NCBI GenBank assembly: GCA_900552655.1 | Contig: USAE01000011.1 | Location: 1-40,543 of the forward strand | Direction: 5' to 3' | Source of the DNA: an uncultured Clostridium sp. | GTDB taxonomy: Bacteria; Bacillota; Clostridia; TANB77; CAG-508 | Length of the DNA stretch: 40,543 bases | Shown: positions 19,764 through 28,225 of the stretch, piece by piece | Numbering within the stretch: position 1 is the stretch's first letter | How the letters are laid out: each line of letters opens with the position of its first letter | Notes under the pieces: model-generated | The model's input: only the letters and a program-made list of their open reading frames with translations | Databases searched by the model: none | Told to the model about the DNA's origin: nothing | Position numbers and translations under genes: made by a program

Positions 19764-20550
19764 TTCGGCAGAACAAATTGTTAGATTATCTCTTGAAGGA
19801 ATGGAAGTAGTCGCAAAAATAAGTGGTGTAGCAGCAAAAAATATAGCAGTAGCTTTATATGCTATAATGCAAGATAAAAAACAAACCAAAGGAAAAGCAA
19901 GATTAAATAATATGATAAGAACAGGAAAAGATTTAAAAATATTTTCCGTCAAAAAAGAAGAATTAAAAACTTTCTACCAAGAAGCTAAAAGTTATGGAAT
20001 ATTATATTGTGCTTTAATAAATAGGAGAAACAAAAATATAGATGGAATGGTAGATATAATGGTAAGGGCAGAAGATGCTCCAAAAGTAAATAGAATAGTT
20101 GAAAGATTTAAACTATCTACTTATGACAGAGCATTTATTCGAAGCGAAATTGAAAAAGAAAGAATAGCAAATAAAAATGAAAAAGATTTAGCAGAAAATG
20201 TACCAGATATAGGAACAGAAAAGACGGAGATAAATGAAGAAATGATAGAAGATATTTTTGCCAAACCTATTTCTAAAGAAAGCCAGACAAATCAAAACCC
20301 CGAAGTGGCAAAAACGGAAAAAAACCCTCCGTTAGAGCATTCCTCAATGAGCAAAAGCAATTCCGAGGGGGTTACTAAGTCTGCTAAAAAAATATCAGTA
20401 AAGAAAAAAATAGAAGATGCAAAAGCAGAACAGAAGGTTGAATTGGAATTAAGAAAAGCTCAAAAATCAAAAGAAACTGTAAATATAGAAGTAGCAGATA
20501 AAAAGATAATTGATAATCCAATTATACAAAACAAAGAAAGGGGGAAATAA
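19747..20550 (+). CDS. PcfB-like protein (DUF3801)
   Basis: About 267 residues from TTG at 19747, preceded by AAGGAG; an in-frame ATG at 19711 would add 12 very basic residues. The N-terminal domain (ISSDSAEQIVRLSLEGMEVVAKISGVAAKNIAVALYAIM) is typical of the PcfB family, which in pCF10 helps deliver the relaxosome to the VirD4 coupling protein. The C-terminal half is a disordered, charged linker with a more GC-rich patch near 20300-20385. It overlaps the relaxase gene. Confidence 0.75.
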   Translation: MSISSDSAEQIVRLSLEGMEVVAKISGVAAKNIAVALYAIMQDKKQTKGKARLNNMIRTGKDLKIFSVKKEELKTFYQEAKSYGILYCALINRRNKNIDGMVDIMVRAEDAPKVNRIVERFKLSTYDRAFIRSEIEKERIANKNEKDLAENVPDIGTEKTEINEEMIEDIFAKPISKESQTNQNPEVAKTEKNPPLEHSSMSKSNSEGVTKSAKKISVKKKIEDAKAEQKVELELRKAQKSKETVNIEVADKKIIDNPIIQNKERGK

Positions 20551-20552
20551 AT

Positions 20553-21428
20553 ATGGGAGAATTAGACCAAGTATATGAAACTTTCAGTAAAAAGCAAAGA
20601 CAATATAATAGAGAAGAATGGATAGAGTATAAGAAGAAAGAAAAACAGGAAGTATATGAATTAATTGATAGGAGTGCAGAAGAAATAGTAAAAAGTGGAG
20701 AAATGTTTAAAAAATATTTAGATTCTCAAAGTAAATTTGAACAATATTCAGTAGGAAATGCTTTATTAATAACAGCTCAAATGCCAGAAGCCACAATGTT
20801 AAAAGATTATGATGGTTGGACAAATGCAGGAGGTTTTCCAAAGAAAAATCGTATTGCTGATGTGAAAATATTAGAGCCAGGAGATTCATATATGAGAGAA
20901 GATGGAACTGTAGGAACTAATTATAATGTAAAATATGTAATAGATATATCACAAGTAAATATTAGGAAAAAGCCAAGAGTAATGAGATATGACAATAATT
21001 TATTATTAAGAGCATTTTTAAATAGTAGTCAAGCAAAAGTACAAGTTGTTGATGAGATTCCTAATATAGATAGAAAAGCTTTGTATGATGTGGAAAAAGA
21101 TATACTATTTATTGCAAGAGGAGCAGAAGCACCTAAAATATTTTATGAAGTAACACAGGAATTAGCAAAACAAGAAATAGGAGAAGAAACACCTATAGAA
21201 AGTTTTAAAATAAACTGTGTATCATATATGTTATGTAAAAAGTATGGAATAGATGTATCAAATTATAATGTAACAGATATTCCATTTGAATTTAAGAAAA
21301 TGTCTGCAAAAGAAATAAGAGAAGAATTAGAACCAATCCATGATGCAATGGAGAATATTGGTGGAAGAACAAGTAATTCTATAGAATTATTTGCAAAGCA
21401 AAATAGAGATAAAACACAATTAAGGTAG
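20553..21428 (+). CDS. ArdC-like ssDNA-binding domain protein
   Basis: 291 residues, ATG behind AAGGGGG. The region QSKFEQYSVGNALLITAQMPEATMLKDYDGWTNAG (about 57-95) matches the ArdC N-terminal/antirestriction-type domain seen on many conjugative elements. It resembles the N-terminus of the giant helicase in this window (FDDQILIYAQRPDAKACATMEEW). A metallopeptidase-like half is not evident: the equivalent helix reads YEVTQELAKQEIG without an HExxH motif. It may bind incoming single-stranded DNA. It sits in the relaxase - PcfB - VirD4 transfer cluster. Confidence 0.7.
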   Translation: MGELDQVYETFSKKQRQYNREEWIEYKKKEKQEVYELIDRSAEEIVKSGEMFKKYLDSQSKFEQYSVGNALLITAQMPEATMLKDYDGWTNAGGFPKKNRIADVKILEPGDSYMREDGTVGTNYNVKYVIDISQVNIRKKPRVMRYDNNLLLRAFLNSSQAKVQVVDEIPNIDRKALYDVEKDILFIARGAEAPKIFYEVTQELAKQEIGEETPIESFKINCVSYMLCKKYGIDVSNYNVTDIPFEFKKMSAKEIREELEPIHDAMENIGGRTSNSIELFAKQNRDKTQLR

Positions 21429-21437
21429 GAGGTTAAG

Positions 21438-21635
21438 TTGGAAGAACAGAGAGTTGTAATATTAAATAAGTATGATTATGGAATTATAATAAATGCACTA
21501 TACGAATTGCGTTCAAAATTAATTAAAGAAAATAAATCAACAGAAATTGTTAATGAACTATTGATAAGAATGTTAGATATCCCCGTTAGAAGAAAAAGTA
21601 TATTTAAAAGGGAAAGAATAAGTAACGAGAGGTAA
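21438..21635 (+). CDS. Small hypothetical protein, paralogue of the one at 16151
   Basis: 65 residues from TTG at 21438 behind AGGAGGTTAAG. Core KYDYGIIINALYELRSKLIKENKSTEIVNELLIRMLDI matches the C-terminal half of the protein at 16151. The C-terminal tail is basic. Function unknown. It ends just before the VirD4 gene and may be coupled to it. Confidence 0.6.
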   Translation: MEEQRVVILNKYDYGIIINALYELRSKLIKENKSTEIVNELLIRMLDIPVRRKSIFKRERISNER

Positions 21636-21654
21636 TAAAAAGACTCATGAGTTT

Positions 21655-23430
21655 TTGTATATATTAGGTATATTACCAGTAACATGGATAGCTATTCTTA
21701 TTGCACCATATATAAAAGGTGGAGTAATAAATGTAGTAAATAATATTTCAGTTATATCAAGTAATCCATTTAATATTATATGGTGTGAGAATAGCATAAA
21801 AACTATTCTTGTTTTTATATGTATTTATGTATTAGGAATTAGTATATATGAATCTACAAAGAAGAATTACCGAAGAAGAGAAGAACATGGTTCAGCTAAA
21901 TGGGGAGATTCTAAAGTAATAAATAAGAAATATATGCAAAAACCACTAAAAAATAATAAAATTTTAACTCAAAATGTGGCAATAGGTTTAAATGGTAGAA
22001 ATCATAGAAGAAATCTAAATGTTTTAGTCTGTGGACGGAAGTGGAGCAGGAAAAACAAGATTTTATGGAAAACCAAATGTAATGCAATGTGGAGATAGTT
22101 CGTATGTGATTTTAGATCCTAAAGCCGAAATATTGAGAGATACGGGGAATTTATTAGAAAAAGAAGGATATGAAGTACGAGTGCTTGACTTAATCAATAT
22201 GGAAAAAAGTCATTGCTATAATCCTTTTAAATATTTACGAACAGATAATGATGTTCAAAGATTAGTAACAAATATCTTTAAAAGTACAACACCTAAAGGA
22301 TCACAAAGCCAAGATCCTTTTTGGGATACAGCAGCAAGTATGCTTTTATTAGCACTTATTTTTTATCTTAAGTATGAAGCGCCAGAAGATGAACAAAATT
22401 TTCCAATGGTAATGGAAATGTTACGAGCTGGAGATGTCGATGAAGAACAAGAGAATATACCAAGTCCACTAGATATTTTATTTGATAAGTTAGAGTATGA
22501 AAATCCATACCACATTGCAGTAAAATATTACAGAAATTATCGCTCAGGTTCAGCAAAAACATTAAAATCTATACAAATTACACTTGCTGCAAGACTTGAA
22601 AAATTTAACCTAGAAAGTTTGGCTAATATAGTAAGGACAGATGAATTAGATTTGCCTAGTTTAGGTGAAAAAAAAGTAGCATTATTTGCTGTAATTCCAG
22701 ATAATGATACAAGTTTTAATTTCCTAGTAAGTATTTTATATACACAATTATTTCAACAATTATTTTATATAGCTGATCATAAATATGGCGGAAGTTTGCC
22801 AATACATGTTCATTTTGTAATGGATGAGTTTGCAAATGTATCTTTGCCAGACGATTTTGACAAGATTTTAAGTGTTATGAGATCGAGGTCAGTTTCAGTA
22901 TCTATTATTCTCCAAAATTTAGCACAATTAAAAGCATTATTTGAAAAACAATGGGAATCTATTGTACGGAAATTGTGATACATTTCTGTATTTAGGTGGA
23001 AATGAACAAAGTACCCATAAATATGTTTCAGAGCTTCTGCGGTAAAGAAACTATTGATTTAGATACACATGGTAAAAGTTCAGGCAGAAGTGGTAATTAT
23101 TCAACGAATTATCAAATTAGTGGTCGTGAATTAATGACTCCAGATGAAGTGCGATTACTTGATAACAGATATGCACTTCTTTTTATTCGTGGAGAAAGAC
23201 CAATTATGGATTTAAAATATGACATATTAAAACATCCAAATGTAGCTTATACAACTGATGGGAATGGAAAACCATATATTCATGGTAAAACAGACAAGGC
23301 TACAGCTTCTATTGTGCTAGATGAAGAAATAGAAAAATATGATACAGAAGATTTTGAGCAAGAGTTGGTAGGAAATTATGAATTGTTATCTGAAGAAGAA
23401 ATAGAACGAATTTTAAAGGAGGATTTATAA
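21655..23430 (+). CDS. virD4: VirD4/TraG type IV coupling protein, three CGG +1 shifts
   Basis: 590 residues after skipping C at 22036, 22967 and 23040. Two N-terminal membrane segments (about 1-25 and 45-65) are followed by NYRRREEHGSAKWG and the ATPase. Walker A reads CGGSGAGKT only after the first shift (Gly128); otherwise the chain stops soon after. Walker B is HFVMDEFANV. The second shift restores SIVGNCDTFLYLGGNEQ (Gly438) and the third restores SELLGKETIDLDTHGKSSG (Gly462). At the third site CGG is followed directly by TAA, so failure to shift ends translation at once. It pumps the relaxase-bound strand into the secretion channel. The TTG start at 21655 lacks a good ribosome binding site; the true N-terminus may lie slightly upstream (KKTHEF). 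Confidence 0.93.
22036..22039 (+). other. CGG +1 site 5 (virD4)
   Basis: GGA [C] GGA. Restores Walker A GGSGAGKT. Confidence 0.94.
22967..22970 (+). other. CGG +1 site 6 (virD4)
   Basis: GTA [C] GGA. Restores SIVGNCDTFLYLGG. Confidence 0.93.
23040..23043 (+). other. CGG +1 site 7 (virD4), followed by TAA
   Basis: CTG [C] GGT AAA. In the unshifted frame the CGG is followed directly by the stop codon TAA. Confidence 0.92.
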
Positions 23431-23751
23431 GTGAAAGGAAAAAAAGTCATAAAAAAAGTTATAAAAAGAGTGGCTATAATTGTATTTGCAATTATAGCTT
23501 TATTTGTAGCACAAGCATCAAATGTATTTGCAACAGATGAACCATTAACAATAATAAATAATCTTTCAGACTTTATATTTGGATTAATTAGAGCTGTAGG
23601 TATGATAATACTTGGTTTTGGAGTGGTACAAGTAGGAATGTCATTAAAATCACACGATCCAAGCCAGAGAGCAAATGGTTTTATGACTTTAGCAGGAGGA
23701 GTAGTTATAACATTTGCAAAAGAAATTTTAAATATTATCACAGGGGGATAA
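23431..23751 (+). CDS. Maff2/VirB2-type small membrane protein
   Basis: 106 residues from GTG immediately after the VirD4 stop, with AAAGGAGG inside the VirD4 end. A signal-like hydrophobic segment (about 13-33, ending SNVFA) is followed by two further membrane helices separated by SHDPSQRANGFMTLAGG. That layout is typical of the Maff2 family found in Tn1549-like conjugation clusters. By position between VirD4 and the TrbL-like protein it is probably the VirB2/pilin-like or channel component. Confidence 0.75.
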   Translation: MKGKKVIKKVIKRVAIIVFAIIALFVAQASNVFATDEPLTIINNLSDFIFGLIRAVGMIILGFGVVQVGMSLKSHDPSQRANGFMTLAGGVVITFAKEILNIITGG

Positions 23752-23814
23752 ATATTACGAAGAGAGTGGATGAAATATATAATCTACTTTTTATAAAATA
23801 AAGGAGGAATATAA

Positions 23815-24366
23815 ATAGAAACAAGAAAAAAATATCAAATAATATATGCAGATCCTCCATGGCAATACAAGGTATATTCACAAAAAGGAAAAGGTCGTTC
23901 AGCAGAAAATCACTATCCAACAATGAGTATAGAAGATATTTGTAATTTACCAGTAAAAGATTTGGCTAGCGATAACTGTGTCTTATTTATGTGGATGACA
24001 TTTCCAACTTTAATTGAAGGAATAAAGGTTATTGAAAAGTGGGGATTTAAGTATAAAACTGTAGCATTTGTATGGATTAAGCAAAATAAGAAAACTCCTT
24101 CATTATTTTGGGGATTAGGTTTTTGGACAAGAGCTAATGCAGAGATATGTATATTGGCAACTAAAGGAAATCCAAAAAGAATATCAGCAAAAGTACATCA
24201 AGTAATTATTTCTCCTATTGAGGAACATAGCAAAAAGCCTGACGAAGCAAGAAAAAGAATTGTAGAATTATTAGGAGAATTACCACGAATAGAATTATTT
24301 GCAAGGCAAAGAGTACAAGGATGGGATGCATGGGGAAACGAAGTCAATAGTGATATAGAATTATAA
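23815..24366 (+). CDS. MT-A70 family adenine methyltransferase with ATA start
   Basis: 183 residues. The catalytic motif DPPW (residues 13-16, KYQIIYADPPWQYK) and the later NYPTM-like HYPTMS, WMTFPTL and GFKYKTVAFVWIK stretches identify an MT-A70 N6-adenine methyltransferase. It could modify the element against restriction. The first ATG (23923) lies beyond DPPW, and there is no GTG or TTG upstream of it. The frame is closed by TAA at 23812-23814, and the next codon is ATA at 23815, placed just after a perfect AAAGGAGGA at 23800-23808. ATA is therefore the likely initiator. The gene sits between two membrane components of the transfer machine. Confidence 0.87.
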   Translation: METRKKYQIIYADPPWQYKVYSQKGKGRSAENHYPTMSIEDICNLPVKDLASDNCVLFMWMTFPTLIEGIKVIEKWGFKYKTVAFVWIKQNKKTPSLFWGLGFWTRANAEICILATKGNPKRISAKVHQVIISPIEEHSKKPDEARKRIVELLGELPRIELFARQRVQGWDAWGNEVNSDIEL

Positions 24367-24393
24367 AAAATATTAAGATTAGAAAGGAGTTAA

Positions 24394-24693
24394 ATGGCAC
24401 GATTAATAAAATTAGAAAAAGTAGTAAAAAAAATTTTAGAAGATGACGAATTAGCAAGAAAAGATGACTGCTATTTAATATTACAAGTTATAAGTAAGTT
24501 ATATCCTCATGAAATAGGAAAAAAATTTGAAACAGTAATGTTTGGTGCAAAAAGCAAAGGAATAAGTTTTGAAAGTATAACAAGATGTCGCAGAAAATTA
24601 CAAGAAAAGCATCCACAATTAAAAGATGAAGAAACAGCAAAAGCAAGAGGTAATAAGAAAAAAGAATATATTAACTATTCAAGGCAGAAATAG
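24394..24693 (+). CDS. Hypothetical protein, 99 aa
   Basis: ATG behind GAAAGGAG. The product is basic and helical (LARKDDCYLILQVISKLYP...ISFESITRCRRKLQEKHPQLKD). The segment around residues 40-75 could be a helix-turn-helix that binds DNA, and similar small proteins occur next to methylases in such elements, but no family is assigned. It lies in the transfer operon just ahead of the TrbL-like gene. Confidence 0.6.
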   Translation: MARLIKLEKVVKKILEDDELARKDDCYLILQVISKLYPHEIGKKFETVMFGAKSKGISFESITRCRRKLQEKHPQLKDEETAKARGNKKKEYINYSRQK

Positions 24694-24706
24694 GAGGTGT
24701 TAAATA

Positions 24707-25546
24707 TTGAGTGATAATTGGGTAGTAGGTAATTTACAAAATGCACTAGAAACATGGAATTCAAAATTAAGCGAAATATGGACACTGATTTCACAATCAC
24801 CAGCAGATTTTAAAGGTGGAGATATATGGGAAGTTATTACTAATATACATGGAGCAATACAAGCAATTGCATTAGCATTACTTGTATTATTTTTTGTGGT
24901 AGGAGTAATAAAAACTTGTGGAAGTTTTGCAGAAGTAAAAAAACCTGAACATGCATTAAAATTATTTATAAGATTTGCTATAGCTAAAGGACTAATAACA
25001 TACGGACTAGAATTAATGATGGCTATATTTAAAATAGTGCAAGGAATAGCAAGTACAATAATGAAAACTACTGGATTAGGAGGAGCTACACAAACAGTAT
25101 TACCTACTGAAATTATAACAGCTGTAGAAGATTGTCGGATTTTTTGAAAGCATACCATTATGGGCAGTAACTTTAATACGGAGGACTTTTTATAACCGTA
25201 TTATCATTTATCATGATTTTGTCAGTATATCGGAAGATTTTTTAAAATCTATTTATATACAGCAATTTCTCCAATAGCTTTTGCAAGTTTTGGAGGAGAG
25301 CCAACACAGAATGTAGGAAAAAGTTTTCTGAAAGGGTATGCAGCAGTTTGTTTAGAAGGTGTTATTATAATACTAGCTTGTATAATTTTTTCACTTTTTG
25401 CTGCAAGTCCACCAGTTATAGATTCAGAAGCGGCAGCAGTAACAATGGTATGGAAATATATAGGAGAGTTAATATTTAATATGCTAGTTCTAGTTGGTAC
25501 AGTCAAAATCTCAGATAGATTAGTAAGAGAAATGCTAGGTTTATAA
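24707..25546 (+). CDS. TrbL/VirB6-like conjugation membrane protein, three CGG +1 shifts
   Basis: 278 residues after skipping C at 25136, 25179 and 25231; TTG start behind TAGGAGGTG. Several membrane helices are visible (IQAIALALLVLFFVVGVI, then a helix after each of the first two shift sites). The restored reading includes VEDCGFFESIPLWAV, TLIGGLFITVL, SVYGRFFKIYLYTAISPIAFASFGGE and a C-terminal helix. Between the shift sites conventional reading gives only short scraps; after correction the whole frame is open to TAA at 25544. It matches the TrbL/CD1107-type polytopic proteins of Tn1549-like elements that form the inner channel. Three shifts within 96 bases imply that each one is efficient. 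Confidence 0.88.
25136..25139 (+). other. CGG +1 site 8 (trbL-like)
   Basis: TGT [C] GGA. Joins VEDC to GFFESIPLW. Confidence 0.9.
25179..25182 (+). other. CGG +1 site 9 (trbL-like)
   Basis: ATA [C] GGA GGA. Joins VTLI to GGLFITVL in a membrane helix. Confidence 0.9.
25231..25234 (+). other. CGG +1 site 10 (trbL-like)
   Basis: TAT [C] GGA. Joins LSVY to GRFFKIYLY. Confidence 0.9.
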
Positions 25547-25547
25547 A

Positions 25548-25775
25548 ATAATAAAGTTAAAGAATGGAACAGAAAAACAACAAAATGAATTAAAAAAATT
25601 TTGGAAAAAACCATTAAAAAGTCAGCAAATAAATTCAATAATTAGAAATATAAAAATGAGAGGAGATTATCAATATGGAAGATTTATGTGTATTGCTTCT
25701 AAATATTTAAAAATAGCAGAAGAAATGAAAAAAAGTGAGAAAAGTAATGTAAAAAGAGCATTAGAAGCCAGATAG
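25548..25775 (+). CDS. Small basic protein, possible ATA start
   Basis: An open frame with no ATG, GTG or TTG in its first 35 codons runs from just after the TrbL-like stop to TAG at 25773. It encodes a basic protein with FWKKPLKSQQINSIIRNIKMRGDYQYGRFMCIASKYLKIAEEM. ATA at 25548 or 25551 is the only near-start available; the AGGT upstream is a weak binding site. A shorter start at an internal ATG near 25659 lacks a ribosome binding site. Codon use looks coding, so I keep it, with an uncertain start. No family recognised. Confidence 0.4.
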   Translation: MIKLKNGTEKQQNELKKFWKKPLKSQQINSIIRNIKMRGDYQYGRFMCIASKYLKIAEEMKKSEKSNVKRALEAR

Positions 25776-25784
25776 GAGTGTAAA

Positions 25785-26082
25785 ATGAAGTATTTTATTA
25801 CAAGTTGGAAAAATAATAAAGAAAAAAAGAAATAGAAAAAAAGGACTATATTGTTATGACTTAAGATGTGATGATGACGGATTTAGCATAGCCACAATAG
25901 AAAAGAATGTTTTAGTTAATAGGGTTGGATCTATCATTACAGATAAAAAGTTAAATTTTAATAGTAAATATTTTAAAAAATTTATAGATTTTGAGAAATT
26001 TTCTAATGTAAATAAAGAAGTAGATAGCATAGAACAATTATTAAAGATTAAGAGAAAAGAAAATAAAACGAAGGAGAGATAA
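25785..26082 (+). pseudogene. LPD28-like small protein with frame break at an A7 run
   Basis: ATG at 25785 behind AGGAGTG opens with MKYFITSWKNNKEKK and stops at TAG 25833. The +1 frame then continues GLYCYDLRCDDDGFSIATIEKNVLVNRVGSIITDKKLNF to TAA at 26080. The two halves join well as one protein resembling the LPD28-like domains of conjugative elements (YDxR...ATIExxVxVNxxGxIxT). The break lies in the A-rich stretch 25818-25842 with two A7 runs and no CGG, so it differs from the 14 CGG sites. It could be a real mutation, a sequencing length error in the A-run, or polymerase slippage. Confidence 0.55.
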
Positions 26083-26084
26083 GA

Positions 26085-26954
26085 TTGATAGAGCAAATAA
26101 AAATAGCAAGAGTATGGCATATATTAAATAATGAATTAAAATGTAGTAATAAAAAAGTATCAATAAGCACATATAATAATGTAGAAATAGCAACTTTAAA
26201 AGAAGAAAGAAATTATGATATACAAGAGTTTTTAATAAAGGACGAAAATAATGAATATTGGAGTTTGGGAATAGCACCTATAAGACTTAATTTATTTATT
26301 GGAGATTCAAATTCATATTTAACAGAAAAAGAGGAAATAGAAAAATATCGTCAAGACATAACAGAAGCTTATAAAAACATAGACTTAAAAGCTTTTTGGA
26401 TGAAAAAAATAAAAGAGAATAGATATTTTAATAAATGTGAACTAGAGTATATTAATAGATTTTATCCAGATATTTACGAGCAAGCCAAAAAAAGTAGAGA
26501 AAATTTTTTAGAGAATAAAAATAATGAAAAAGAGAAAGAAAGAATTGAGAGAGAAAGGAAACAACAAGAAGAAGTAAAGAATACAAATGATATTTTTAAA
26601 AGAAAATTAAAAGAAACGAAATATAGGATATTTATTGGTGAAACAGTACCAATAGAAAACTTTGAATTTTACAAAGATGACAAATATGAAAATGGAAAGA
26701 CTATACAAAATAATATTTTATATTTAGCAAAATATTACGGAATTGATATTCCAATAGCAACACAAGGTTTTATAAATAATAGATTGGTAAATTATAATTT
26801 TAAAACAGGTCTTTTTGCATATAAAATAACAGATAAAAATAAAAAGTATAGTTCTAAAATGGGAATTTACTTAAAAGAAATACTAGAAAAAGTACAAGAA
26901 GAATATAGAGAAAAATTTAGAAGTAAAGGGCAAGAAAAAGTAAAAGTAAGATAG
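26085..26954 (+). CDS. Hypothetical protein, 289 aa
   Basis: TTG start at 26085 behind GAAGGAGAG, three bases after the preceding stop. The first 80 residues look like a compact alpha/beta domain (VWHILNNELKCSNKKVSISTYNNVEIATL...EYWSLGIAPIRLNLFIGD). Residues about 140-175 are a charged coiled coil. The last 110 residues form another basic domain. No catalytic motif or known family was recognised. It is probably an element-specific accessory gene in the transfer operon. Confidence 0.6.
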   Translation: MIEQIKIARVWHILNNELKCSNKKVSISTYNNVEIATLKEERNYDIQEFLIKDENNEYWSLGIAPIRLNLFIGDSNSYLTEKEEIEKYRQDITEAYKNIDLKAFWMKKIKENRYFNKCELEYINRFYPDIYEQAKKSRENFLENKNNEKEKERIERERKQQEEVKNTNDIFKRKLKETKYRIFIGETVPIENFEFYKDDKYENGKTIQNNILYLAKYYGIDIPIATQGFINNRLVNYNFKTGLFAYKITDKNKKYSSKMGIYLKEILEKVQEEYREKFRSKGQEKVKVR

Positions 26955-26962
26955 GAGGAAAA

Positions 26963-27508
26963 ATGAGTATATTACAAGACTTTGAAGAAGCAAGAAAAAT
27001 GATAGGACACAAGAAATATAATGCAATAGATATATATTTGAATGAAATATGTCCACCAGATAAAATGAAGTCTTATGAACAAGAATTAAAAAAAATAGAG
27101 GATTTAGAAATAAAAGAATGGACAAAGCAAAAGAAAGAGTTAGAGCAAAAATATGGAATTTTATTCCTAGATGATGTTTTATATAAAGAAGAAGAATGGA
27201 ATAAGTTTGAAGAATGGTATAAAAATTATATAAGTAAAGAAGTAATGGTTAATAAACAAAAAACAAATGAAAAAATTTTAAAAGTTAAATTTATAGGAAT
27301 AGATAATTGGGATAGACCTGTATATAAAGATGAAAAAGGAAATATTTTTAAAGATACTAATTTGAGACATGGAACTTTAGCATTATGTACTTCTGTGAAT
27401 AATGACTTTTATGGAGAACCAGAAGCTCCAATAAATGAAAACACAAAAGTTAGCATTGTAAGTAAATTTCCAAACAAATCAAAAGATACAAGAAATAAAG
27501 AGAGATAG
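26963..27508 (+). CDS. Hypothetical protein, 181 aa
   Basis: ATG behind ATAGGAGG. The N-terminal 100 residues are helical and charged. The C-terminal region (KFIGIDNWDRPVYKDEKGNIFKDTNLRHGTLALCTSVNNDFYGEPEAPI) is a small beta domain. Similar sequences recur in large polyvalent proteins and stand-alone proteins of Tn1549-type elements, but I cannot give a firm name. It sits in the operon between unknown genes and PrgI. Confidence 0.6.
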   Translation: MSILQDFEEARKMIGHKKYNAIDIYLNEICPPDKMKSYEQELKKIEDLEIKEWTKQKKELEQKYGILFLDDVLYKEEEWNKFEEWYKNYISKEVMVNKQKTNEKILKVKFIGIDNWDRPVYKDEKGNIFKDTNLRHGTLALCTSVNNDFYGEPEAPINENTKVSIVSKFPNKSKDTRNKER

Positions 27509-27533
27509 AGATATATTAAACTGGAGGTATATT

Positions 27534-27839
27534 ATGAAAAAATATGAAGAGTTTTTAAAAAAAGGTAATGATATACAAAATGCTTTTGCAATAGAATATT
27601 TACTGGATTATGGAAGAAGAAACTTATTAAATGATAATTTTTTTGAAAATTTACAAAAAGATATAAAAAGTAAAGACGACAGAAATAGTATTATTTCTAA
27701 TGACTTTACTTTAGGAGCAATAAATATTGCAAGGGATATAGCGAAACTCGAATCAAAAGAAATATATAAGTATATATATCAAGATATGAAAGAAAACAAA
27801 GACATGAAAGGAGTAGATAAACTTTGGAAGTTAAAATAA
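27534..27839 (+). CDS. Hypothetical protein, 101 aa
   Basis: ATG behind CTGGAGG. The product is all-helical and soluble (AFAIEYLLDYGRRNLLNDNFFENLQKDIK...INIARDIAKLESKEIYKYIYQDM). No domain is recognised. Its 3' end overlaps the TTG start of the PrgI gene by 16 bases, and the PrgI ribosome binding site lies inside it, so translation of the two is coupled. Confidence 0.6.
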   Translation: MKKYEEFLKKGNDIQNAFAIEYLLDYGRRNLLNDNFFENLQKDIKSKDDRNSIISNDFTLGAINIARDIAKLESKEIYKYIYQDMKENKDMKGVDKLWKLK

Positions 27840-28225
27840 ATAGAGAAATACGAGAATACACAGAAAGTATATTTTTTGGACTGTCTATGCGACAGTTCTT
27901 TTTTTCTATATGCGCATGTATTGTGGCTCTAATATTATATTTTTTTTTAAAACCATATTTTGGTATAGAAACATTAAGCTGGGTATGCATATTAGGTGCA
28001 GTTCCATTTGCAGTATTGGGTTTTATTAAATACAACGGAATGACAGCAGAGAAGTTTATTACAGCATGGATTAAATCAGAAATATTAACACCAAAAAAAC
28101 TAACTTTTAAACCGACAAATTTATATTATGAAGATTTAAAAAATATAGAAAATAGAAAAAAACAAATTGAGAAAAAAATAAATAGAAAAAAGGGGGTTAC
28201 ACAAAATAGTGAAAACAATAAATAA
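27824..28225 (+). CDS. prgI: PrgI family conjugation membrane protein
   Basis: 133 residues from TTG at 27824 behind AAAGGAG. Residues 1-15 (MEVKINREIREYTESIFFGLSMRQF) match the PrgI signature, followed by two membrane helices (about 18-40 and 46-65). A KYNGMTAEKFITAWI segment and a basic tail come after. PrgI is the VirB3-like partner that directly precedes the VirB4 ATPase in Gram-positive type IV secretion clusters, as here; the two genes overlap by 17 bases. Confidence 0.88.
   Translation: MEVKINREIREYTESIFFGLSMRQFFFSICACIVALILYFFLKPYFGIETLSWVCILGAVPFAVLGFIKYNGMTAEKFITAWIKSEILTPKKLTFKPTNLYYEDLKNIENRKKQIEKKINRKKGVTQNSENNK

Noticed and set aside
20300..20385. Local GC-rich patch with CCCTCCG and CCGAGGGGG as a possible mobile insertion or terminator
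   Set aside because: The arms pair imperfectly over a long distance and the stretch stays in frame within the PcfB-like linker, so no separate element is supported.
15045..25234. The split genes as decaying pseudogenes
   Set aside because: Apart from the CGG sites the genes have no stops, no other indels and intact catalytic motifs on both sides, so decay is not supported.
25822..25829. A dnaX-like -1 slippery heptamer (A AAA AAG) in the LPD28-like gene
   Set aside because: The heptamer is in the correct phase, but a -1 shift leads to an early stop; the continuing reading needs +1.
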